64,000 bases of DNA from NCBI RefSeq assembly GCF_905220415.1, contig NC_059551.1, positions 2,924,001-2,988,000 on the forward strand, given 5' to 3'. The DNA comes from Colias croceus. Lineage: Eukaryota > Arthropoda > Insecta > Lepidoptera > Pieridae. Shown in pieces: positions 47,906 to 58,623 of the stretch (the first letter of the stretch is position 1; each line of letters opens with the position of its first letter). The notes under the pieces were generated by a model that saw only the letters and a program-made list of their open reading frames with translations, did not search any database and was not told the DNA's origin. A program made the translations under genes and the position numbers.

Positions 47906-48148
47906 CTAGCCGTCCGCCCATGGCTTCGCCCGCGTTTTCAAATAGAAAAACCCGCATAGTTCCCGTTCCCGTGGGATTTTCGGAATAAAACCTATCCTAT
48001 GTCCCGGAGTAAAAAGTAGCCTATGTCCTTTCTCGGGTATCAAAATATCTCTATACCAAATTTCATGCAAATTGGTTCAGTAATTAGGCGTGATTGAGTA
48101 ACAGACAGACAGACAAAGTTACTTTCGCATTTATAATATTAGTATGGA
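47906..48148 (-). mobile_element. Non-autonomous Helitron (family A variant), 243 bp
   Basis: Reverse orientation: CTAG at 47906-47909 preceded by A, GA at 48147-48148 followed by T. It shares the 3' half of family A but carries a different middle, with an (ACAG)n run at 48103-48114. Confidence 0.75.
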
Positions 48149-48610
48149 TTTATTTGCATATAATAATAACAGTAAACGTGACATTTCTGTTTGGAAAACC
48201 AATCATTACTAGACGCATAAAAAATAAGCATATACTCTACATCCGGACCAGTCACAAATTATTATACTCACATGTACAACCGTAGGTAATGATATTTTTA
48301 AATGCAAAATCAATGACTCGCCTTTTCAATAGCATATTCAGATCGAACACCTATATTCACACACGCCATTAATTTGCAGAACCAACGTTACGGGTATTAA
48401 TTACATGCTCGAGCCTGTTTATTCGGTTCACGCGAAATCCGGACCGGCCCCGTTCGTCAAATTAGCCGCTCAACCAATACTAATCTTTTGCTCTTAGGAG
48501 GAAATGTGATTAGAGAAAATTACGTACTTTTCATACATATTACCTTATTTAAAATTAAGGTTAGGTACTCTTAGGTTACTACAAACTAAGCTACAACCAT
48601 TTTGACATTA

Positions 48611-48779
48611 TCTTATACATATACCTATAAAATTCCCGTGTCACAATGATAGTTACCATACTCCTAAAAACGGCTGGACCTATTCTCATGAAATTTTCTG
48701 TGCATATCGGGTAAGTCTGAGAATCGGCCAACATCTATTTTTCATATGTACCACTGGCGAAGCCGGGGCGGACCGCTAG
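48611..48779 (+). mobile_element. Non-autonomous Helitron (family G)
   Basis: TCTTATACATATACCTATAA at the 5' end and the family B/E 3' end GGGGCGGACCGCTAG at 48779 before T. The middle (AACGGCTGGACCTATTCTCA) is unique to this copy. Confidence 0.75.
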
Positions 48780-49377
48780 TAATCATACATTAATACATAT
48801 AGGTATCATACAATGAAGAGATTTATACAAAACAAAATAATGTTATTTAATATTTGAAAAACATTTGGCTTGTATTATTTCGGGTGTTTCAACTATTTTG
48901 ACTATAATGACTATTCAGTTTTTTATAGATAATGCTATTGTTTCGGGTTTTATTCCCATAAGAGAACCCGTCGAACCCTTTGCTGAAACTTACTTAACCA
49001 TTCTTATTACTGTAATTTTGTAATACTTCTCCTATATTATATTATGTGACCCTCTTTTTCTTTATAGTTTATTGTTTAAATATAAATATAAGGAACAGTC
49101 GCTTTCATCGATTTATCTTGGCTTCAATGGGAAAAAAATATGTTAATAACCAATGCAGGTTGTATACTATCTGTTTACCCATCAAATTTGATCCAAATTG
49201 GTCTAATATTTTTGCCGTAATTTAATCACAAAAGCTGAAAGTAATTAATTATTTAAAATAATCTTAACTGTTGTAAGATTTACTTCTCCGCGTTATTTCA
49301 GAGCTATCTAAAATTATAATTTCTCTATTAGGTATAACTGGCTTTCTAAAATGATTAAATTACATTTTTCTTTACAG
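48780..49377. other. AT-rich DNA before the upstream exon
   Basis: Ends in a polypyrimidine tract and AG acceptor (TTTTTCTTTACAG, 49365-49377). Because an acceptor precedes the exon at 49378, at least one more upstream exon must exist. I could not locate it. The GC-richer patch at about 48360-48490 has no paired splice sites that I can defend. Confidence 0.5.
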
Positions 49378-49467
49378 AACATGGTCTTGAGACTCCACAC
49401 GCGGCACGCTTGTTGACGGACAATGGGCCACTTCCACAGAGCACCGTCTTTAAGTTACACATCTCAG
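49378..49467 (+). other. Upstream exon of the beta4GalNAcT gene (5' UTR or N-terminal coding)
   Basis: A good acceptor (TTTTTCTTTACAG) and donor (CTCAG|GTAACT) bound a 90-nt, GC-richer segment. It would be spliced to 51329. In the frame that enters the coding exon the segment is fully open (starting HGLETPHAARLLTDNG), and the join stays open across 51329-51357. So it could encode a longer cytoplasmic N-terminus. The ATGs at 49381 and 49423 lie in other frames and are soon closed. UTR is the conservative reading. Confidence 0.55.
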
Positions 49468-49855
49468 GTAACTAATTACATTTGAGTAATTTACTTTTAT
49501 TAAAGAAAATAATACGAATTTAAATCAGTTATTAAAAGTGCTAATTTATATTGCGAATACACTATTAATATTTTTTTTTCATATATTGTATACATATTGT
49601 TCAAAATATATTCAAATTGTCGAGTCTATTTTTCTTGAGATTTACGCGTCGTGTAAAATAATACCTATAGTAAAAATAGCGTTTTCTATATCAGCTATTG
49701 TTTGGTGTAAGCGGATTTTCTTATGTAGGTATGCGTAGGAAGAAAATCTCATGTCTTGATCGATTTTCTTCACGTTTCCGTTAGTAGATCAGCTAAATAA
49801 AACATTCGACTTTGTTATGCTATAAAAATATCGAACTAAAAAAGCTCAACATAAA

Positions 49856-50033
49856 ATAGCTTGCCGCGCGCTTCGCCCGCTTTGTAGAAAACTTAACAAA
49901 TCATATTCTAAAACCTTCCTTTTGAATCACTCTATCTTTTAAAAATCTCCATCAAAATCTGTTGAGTAATTTTAGAGATCTAAGCAAGCAAACACAGGTG
50001 GAAAGCGACTTTGTTCTATATTATTCATAGTGA
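49856..50033 (-). mobile_element. Helitron (family D), decayed, in intron 1
   Basis: ATAGCTTGCCGCGCGCTTCG start (CTAG lost), TAAAACCTTCCTTTTGAATC middle, and TTCATAGTGA at the end, the complement of the 5' terminus. About 390 bp after the upstream exon. Confidence 0.6.
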
Positions 50034-51328
50034 AGATCAAATGTAATCTATGAATTATAACCTAAATGAATAACATAAAACTTTAAAGGTCGACCGAAAC
50101 TTTGTAATGGGATGTCATCTTGATTAATGTGCATTTCGGGTCATTGGGACCCTTTGCATATCAGCTGATGTGGAACCTCTCATAGCCACTGGGCGGAAAG
50201 GGCCCTTGAGTTAAGACGTGTTTACGTCTTCAAGTTATGTGACCGTTGTAAGGGTTAATACTCCGGAAAACGGCACTATACAAATGTAATATGGGTTTGA
50301 GATATTTTATGTAAACCGGACTTGGTATAAAGAAACAGTTTGGTACTTATTTGATTTATACGTCGGTGAATTTTTGAAGGCGTAGTAAAATTTTCAAGAC
50401 GTGTACTTTTAGTATTAAAGATTTTTTATTGATAGCAGATTTTTTCAAAAGATTTGATACGTGGTTAAACAGGCTGTAGATATAAATAAAAGGAAAATCC
50501 GAATTACACAGTTTTTAGATGATTAGAATGCTTTTTTATTAAAATGAATAGAATAAATACATGGAATAGAGAAATTTTCTTCTTTGATAATAAAGACAAT
50601 ATACTTTTTCAAAATGTTCTATGAGCTTTTTTATAAAATGTATCTGAATTTACTGCATACCATGCCATAACATCGCTGTGTTTTCTTGGAAGTATAATTT
50701 AAATTTGCGAATTAATTAAAACCTACTTAGTAAACTCAAATTGCAAAATGTAATCTCACATAGGTACTAATTCTCAAGGAAATTTTCATTTTATAACAAA
50801 GAAAAACACTTACACAGTAATGCCGTTGCCTTAATGTACCGTATTTACGATTATTAGATTTCAAATTAGCGTGGTAATTGAGTTTTCTTCAGCAATATTA
50901 GTATGAATATTTTTGCTTTTACGCGAAATAGTCACGATATTTTTAGTGATTTAGAAAATAAATTCTTATTACTTTGGAGATTTATCGATTGAAATCTAAT
51001 TGCTTACTAAAAGTATGTACTCAATTTTCACTTAGAAAGAAAAATAATTGTTACTTAATTATTCGAGTAGAAAAGGCATTTTCTACTTTCGAATTTAATT
51101 TAACCATTTATCTCATTTACACATTTTTTTGGCAATTCATAACCTTATTTATTCATTCAATTTTTACGTGTATTTTAGAATTCGTGACCTACTTTACTCA
51201 TTCATTTAATTTTTACATGTAGGTACCTATTTTTAGAATTCATATCGTATTTTATTTATCTCTTTCTCTAATTTTCATGTATTTTGTAAATTCGTTTTAT
51301 TTATTTATTTAAATTATTATTTACGCAG
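50034..51328. other. Intron 1, right part
   Basis: About 50090-50290 is a GC-richer patch that is not obviously repetitive and could be regulatory. The rest is AT-rich without recognisable features. Confidence 0.4.
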
Positions 51329-51357
51329 GGTTCCAGTTAGTCCCCGCGCATGTGTTG

Positions 51358-51524
51358 ATGGGCGCGGCGGGCGGCGGGCGGGCGGCGCGGGCGCTCCGCC
51401 TGCTCTTACTGCTGGTTCTCGCGCTGGCTGCCGTGGAGTACCTCTTCGGCTCCATCCTGGACGCGTCGCCACTCCGCACGTATCTGTACACGCCGATATA
51501 TAACGCTACACAGCCTACTGTCAA
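51358..51524 (+). CDS. bre-4: beta4GalNAcT coding exon 1: signal anchor
   Basis: Residues 1-55 plus two bases of codon 56. The exon starts at the acceptor 51327-51328 (GCAG|GGTTCC); the donor is GTGAGT at 51525. It is very GC-rich (GGCGGGCGGCGCGGGCGCTC region) compared with the introns. It encodes MGAAGGGRAARALR, then the Leu/Val/Ala membrane segment. The start ATG at 51358 is preceded by an overlapping ATG-TGT-TGA at 51350-51358, so the stop and start share an A (TGATG). The frame is also open upstream to the exon border. Confidence 0.9.
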
Positions 51525-54500
51525 GTGAGTTTTTTAGAAGCTTTAAGGTGCCTTTCTACCAATAATCTGCGAGAATGTGTAGCGAGAATGTGTTCATAAG
51601 TAACCAATCATATAGCTTCATTTAGTTTGAAGCGTTACTATTAGAAGTACTAGTAGTAGAGTAGCACCCTTAGAAAGGGACAGAAGCAAACGGTTTTGAA
51701 TGTGTTAACAAACTTTAATAGAATGAGGAATAGGGGCTTTAGAAGCTCATATAAGTACGTACATATTGTGACGTAATAGCATAGTATGTGCTGTAACAAG
51801 AACTCAGAGGTTTTGCTTTAACTAGTCCGATTCGAGCGTGACTCGGTTCATGCTGAATTTGAATCAACACCTAATTCAGAAACTATAAAAGTTAGTCGTG
51901 TCGTCATTAATATCCCTAACCATTGCAATTTCAATTTCTAAAGAGCTCTCTACTTCTAAAATGAAACTCTCAATAGGTAATGTGTGCGTGTAGTAGTGTA
52001 CACACGTAAGAAGTGAAACTTCTTTATGACCTTAATTTTCAAAAAATAATTTACTATATGCAACTTTACGAAAATACGTCGAATCACGCGTGGTAGGGAT
52101 AAGAAAAAGATAGCGCGTAACGAAAAAATGTTACACTTAATTTTTTTCCACCCCCATAAAGAAGTTTCACTTCAAAAATAAAAGATAGGTGGCGGAGAAA
52201 AAATAGAAGAGAGGAGGATTAGACAAACCTAACACGTTCCATTGTAACATATCTCGTTATTATCATATGTTTAGATTTACCATAACATGCTAAGTTAATA
52301 CGATATGCCTACACAGTACACATATCGTCTGCTACTAAGCTTCTATTAGAGAATTGGCAGCTCGTATCCCCTTACGAAATTATCCGTAAATATAGAGGGA
52401 ATATATCGAACATATTATTATATACAGTCTTCTTTTATATGATGTTAGGACGAGAATCTATTGATTCTTTCAAAGATTTTTTTTCATTTTTTTTCAGGGA
52501 TAATTAAAGAATGTTTTTCGTTATATTAATATAGTTTGGACGTCAGTTACTTTGACTATTGATGTGTCTATAAAACCTGGCATTCGATTTGCTGAACATG
52601 AATGGCTTTATTGTTTTTATATATTCGTTTATCTTTGAATGGATCTTTTATTAAGAGCACACTATACAAGACAAAATATCTAAAGAATATTGCCATAAAA
52701 AGCCACGACTTTGTGTTTAAATAAATAGCAAATACAGCATAGCAACAACGATGTTCGTCGAAGCCAAGGGGACTTTATGCAGAATTGCATTACCATCTAG
52801 CTAGTTTCGAGAAAATAACACGAAACTATTATACTTAATTGATTCTAGTCACTGCTCGGGTTTCTCGCCAACTATCTTTACAAATATGCACAAGGAATTA
52901 TTGATAATGTTGAAGATTTTATAAGTAAATCACGCTTTATTTTTTAAATTTGCGCATGTAGCTCAGGCGTGTAGATTGTAGTTATGTACATGTTTTAGAT
53001 GATAACAGTAATAATCAGGAATCATATTTACATAAAATAAATACATTTGCTATCTATATGGTGGTTATAACAGCGCATTAGCCGCATATAGTCCTGATAA
53101 AAGCATTGAAATTACCATATAGGTATTTAGTATTTACCTATGCATTTGCATGTCAGTACAATAATAATTTGGCTTTTGCGATATCGAATTTATTCCATAA
53201 CTGAATTTACCTGCCGAAACATACTTGAAAGTTAACTATAAAACTGCATGCACCTATAGGCGACACAATTTTATGATATTAAAATCAAGTTATTTTTCAG
53301 ACCCGGTGATAAATCGCCGCAATCCTGGCCTAAACTAGCACTAGCTATACAAAACGAAACCCACAAGTCTCAACTGAACAATACTATAAGCAATAACAAC
53401 ACTTTCAACATGATGCGAAGGAATGACACAGACTATACAAGCACTCCGCTCTTACTCACTAAAATAATGGAGGGAATAAAAAATTTGGTGACTACAGAAG
53501 ACGGAATAAAGTTCAATGAACCCAGCTTGCCGCTCTGCGACGAAATGCCTCCAGATTTAGGTAAGACAATACACTATGTAAGATAATGATGTAACGTACG
53601 AATATGAATTTTTAGGTTAAGAACTCAAGCATGGTCACGGCTTGAGTTGCGAAAATCACGTGCAAGCCTACCGAAAATTTACTTTTAGATATCAGAAATA
53701 TTTACAGCGAATTTTATAAATTTATAGCATATTTTTAACACAATTTAGTTAAAAAGTGTAAAAACTTTACAACATTTCCCTCGCGATAACTAATTTGAGA
53801 GTGGAAAAGCGAAAATAACGAAATAATTGAGCTGGTAAAATTTATAAAATGTACAGAGTATTTCGGGTGTTATATTCAATTTAAAGTTACTGTAATTTTA
53901 TATGAATATTTACAATATATAGTATTTTATTGAGATTATTATAAAGATATTAAAAATTATTTACTCGTCGTACTGGAAATCCTTGAGGGAGGCCTTTGTC
54001 CAGCAGTGGACGTCCCACGGCTGAAGCGACGACGAAAAATTATTTACTTATTAGAGTTTCGCATTTGTTATTGCAAGATAACAAATACGAAACTCTTGAC
54101 AAGAGATTATATTAAGTTTAAGAGAACTTGCCGTCTTTATGAATCAATACAAATCTCTAGCTTTAATATTATATTATCTACATCTATCTATATAATTATT
54201 TTCTCAAACAACAGGTCCAATAACTGTAAACAAAACGGAGATAGAACTGGACTGGGTGGAGAAGAAATATCCTGAAGTACACAGAGGAGGACGCTACTCC
54301 CCACCCAACTGTACAGCGAGGCATAAAGTTGCTATTATTGTACCGTACAGGTATTTAATATTGTACTTATATTAATACTAGGAGTACACATATACTGTAT
54401 GCTGATTATATTGAAGTTATATCGATACTAAGTGGGCATTCTGTACAGGCATATTGCACTCAATCTCTCGTCGTATATCAATACTGTAAATTCATAACTA

Positions 54501-57500
54501 TGTTTATTATTATAGCCTGTTTCCAATGAGACTCTTTTTTCACAAAATATATTAGCAGTTACATAAATATAAATAAACTTACTGCGTTTGGAAATACATG
54601 TAGGTACAATTCTTTAAAACTGTCTTATAAGTTATAGAGACTAATCTGTAGTTGACAAAGAAAACTAAATAATATACTGAGCTTTATTGTTACACCTTTG
54701 CACCGAATTCCTTGTATTTGCTCTCGACACGAGCACGCAAACATCTGCAACACTACACTACAAATATCTTGTTCAGACTTCGAAATATTAACACAATAGT
54801 GCCACTATTTATTTAGTAACCCTTTTTATTTGTTCTACATGTATCTATTAAAATAAACAATTGCACACATATTCATATACGTATTTCAGGTTCTGGTTAA
54901 AATAAAATTTAAAATAAGTGTCTAAATTCTAAATTTAATAACTTATAGGTTCCGTATTGTTCAACCACCGTATATTACTAGAATATAAAAAATCTGAAAG
55001 CATTTAATCCATCTAAGCACAAAACTGCATAAATGTAAACATTCATGTTGTTACTAGGAAAATAACATGAAAAACGGTTATATAAGAAATCGCTTAGGAG
55101 TCTCGAGAGCTCGTATTACAATCTTAACCTACTTTTCTGCAGACCCTCGTAAGAACTAAGCTTGATGATTGTTCACGCTTAAACGTAAGTAATGCAGATA
55201 TTTTAATGGACTCCCGGTAGTAATGTTATGCAAATGTATAGACAATTGATGTATAGAGATTGTATCATTTCAAATAATGTGCATTACCTACTTGATATGA
55301 AGGTAATATATGATAACCGTTTAGGATTAATCCTATGCCATCCTAGCCATGCCTAGGCCATCTTTGCATTATTAAATATGAATAGGTAGTAAGAGTTACT
55401 ACTTATATGAAGATTATTTCCTTCTAGTTAAAAATTATTACGTTTTAATCGACAGGATTTTGGCTATTTTCACATAAAACCATGAAGCATAAAAGTTGTC
55501 AGAGCGAAATAAAATAAAATCATAACAATTACAATTACCTTATTCCTTAATTCCAATAGCCTTATTCGTTTTCAGAGTCTGTTTAAAAAAAACATTATTT
55601 TTAAAATCGCCGGAAAAACGTTATGTTACATCTGTTATATAACCGACGCCACGCTGGCTTTCATCTGCATTGATGTCTCAGACTGCAGTATTCTTGCGTA
55701 AAGCTGAAACGTGACAATATCTTACAGATAAACCGTTATATAATAAATTTATATGTATTTATATGTAGTTTGCAATCAATATATAGAGAAGATACAGTAG
55801 ATATTTATCGTAGAACCAAGGAACCATCATTCCTGAAAAATTTTTTAGTATCCGTGTTTTTGTTACATGGATAAATTAATTCATTGCAATACACAATGCT
55901 ATAAAATTTGTTTATTTTTGAAACGACACAATTTTACACCTTCATATAAAATTTTATACAATCTTATCTCAGTTGTAAATAATCCAAGAAACAATAGTAA
56001 TTACCCTACTTCCTTAACCTTTGCACCTCGTGGCCTTTGTCCCTTTATCGCAAAGGGCAGATCAGATTTATGACGTCACGATAAATGTTCCCCAAGATTG
56101 CCCTGAACTCAGCAGTTTAACGTAAGAGCCGTTTCAGACTAGCGTTTTATACGCGCGCATGGGCTTGTTATTGGAAGAGCATGAAGGCGTGTATAGGCGC
56201 GCTTTTTATCACACTCTCAACTCGTACGAGCATTGCCGCGCTTCTATGGCCGGTTGCAGAGCTTCACCGACCATCAGTGCGTACGTCAGTCGCGCTTGTC
56301 ATATGTATGGAAATTCATAAAACCGTTCATTGCTAGACCGACCATACGCACGCGTATTTCCTACATATGACAAGCGCGACTGACGTACGCACTGATGGTC
56401 GGTGAAGCTCTGCAATCGGCCTAAGTTCGTATACAACGATATAACCTATCGTATACATATAATTGATATCACCGGTTCGAGTGAATATACCGAAACATGT
56501 CAAACATGCCGATTTACGCGAGTCCGGTTTTTTGAAGCGCGTAATGTAGCGCGCGTTTAACGACCGTATACGCGCCGAAAAGTACGCAGGTCTGTAATAG
56601 CTCTTAAGCGCTATAGCGCGGTTTATTAAATTCGTGCTCCATTTTAGTTTTTAATTTTGTTGTTTATTAATTTTTTATTGGAGCAGTGTCGTTGAGATGC
56701 ACTTACTTCACGCTCAACCTACTTTTACGCTAAATATATTAGCTTTACCGTTTCGCTACTTTATTCGAAACTGTGGTTTTTGAGCTGTATTTCAAATAAC
56801 TGCAGTGTAAAAAATCTCGGTTATGCCAGGTTGCAAATGTTGGAAACGTAGTATTTATTTTATTTTTAATAGGAAATAAAAAATACAACCATTAGTAACA
56901 AATTAACAAATATCAAGCATATTTATGATTGATAGAGATTGTAGTACTTTAAAACAATTTTTCTAAGATACCTACATTGCGTACACCGCCTGCAATATGA
57001 ATTAGAAAGTAATTGATAATGTTCCTCGGAAAATGCCTTTTCTTACTCCATTCATAAAATATGGTGTTTCAATTACCTATGATATTTATCGATTTATTTT
57101 TGTTATAGGGATCGCCAACAACATTTGGCGATTTTCTTGAACCACATGCATCCTTTTTTAATGAAACAACAATTGGAGTATGGAATATTTATCGTCGAGC
57201 AAGAAGGTACGTTAAAATAATATATGTTAGACAAGATATTGTTCTTTTAGAAATTTAAGACTGTTACAGATTTTAAACGCAAAGTCATTTATTATTCGTT
57301 GTCTCCAATCCTCATTAATTCTGTACATATAAGCCAATATCTTGATCAAATCTACTTACTACAATACAGTCACATAAATTGTAAAACAAGATCCACCAAC
57401 TCGCAGCATCATACATTATCTAGTTTTAAAAGTGGCAGTTAAATCTACACACTTACACCAGCATTCACTTATAGGTTCTAGCGACTTCAACCGGGCAAAG

Positions 57501-58585
57501 CTGATGAACGTCGGCTTCGTTGAGAGTCAGCGGCAGAAGGCCGGCGGTTGGCAGTGTTTCATCTTCCACGATATAGACTTACTGCCTCTGGACTCTAGGA
57601 ACTTGTACTCGTGCCCTAAACAACCGCGGCATATGTCCGCGTCTATAGATAAACTTAATTTTAAGTGAGTATTTGTATTTAAATGATATGTGATATAGAC
57701 ATGTTGTAGTAAAAAGCCAGTTTGTAGTTGCAGTTTTGTTTTGTTTTTCATTCTATTTTAAATAATGAGTGTCAAATCGACTTATACTTCAAATTATCCA
57801 GTAAAAACACAGAACAGTAAGAACATAATAGAAGTGCGATGTGGGCGTGGCCCACGTGTCACTAGTAAGGTAAGATCACCTAAATCGCTCTGAGTTGTGC
57901 GCAGAAAAATATTCGAGTCGGTTGTCAACTGTCAAACCTTATTTCCATATTTATTCATTATTTAGAGCGTGTTGTTCGGTATTAGAGTGGAAAAATGATA
58001 GCAGACGAAATAATATCAGCAATCGAGGCATTTCATACCATCGGTTAGTCTTATTTTAATTTATTTTAAATATATTTTATGTTACAACTTCGCTTGTCGT
58101 AATTTGTCAAAAATTAATAAAAATATTAAGTCAAAATGAACCTTAATCCATAAGAAATAAGTACTAATATAGATTGAACGGCAAACAAGGCTTTCTGGAA
58201 TATTATTGCAATAAACAAACGAATTTCGGATTAGTGATGCATGTGGCGCATATCGACAGTATCGATACTTTAGAAAAGACAAACATTATAAATATTAAAT
58301 TTTATTTTATTTTTCCTTAGCTTTCATTTGTCCTATTTATTTATAGATTTTCGAAAGAGGCTAATTTAAAAGAGAAATGGATAATAAATGCAACGTGACG
58401 AGTTAACTGGATGCCGAACAGCAATAAGCAGTCTAACAAAGGCCACCGATACATCAAACCTACGGTAGTTCCAAGATTTAAAATAATGCATATTTTCTGT
58501 TTGTTTTGTAAATATAGATTTATACTATTCTATTCCGTTTTTTATTTAAATATATGAAATATATATATAATATATGAAAAATATA

Positions 58586-58623
<38 letters not shown>

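Noticed and set aside
49381..49416. Start of the glycosyltransferase at the ATG in the upstream exon
   Set aside because: That frame closes at TGA after 11 codons; the ATG at 49423 also closes (TAG) after splicing to 51329.
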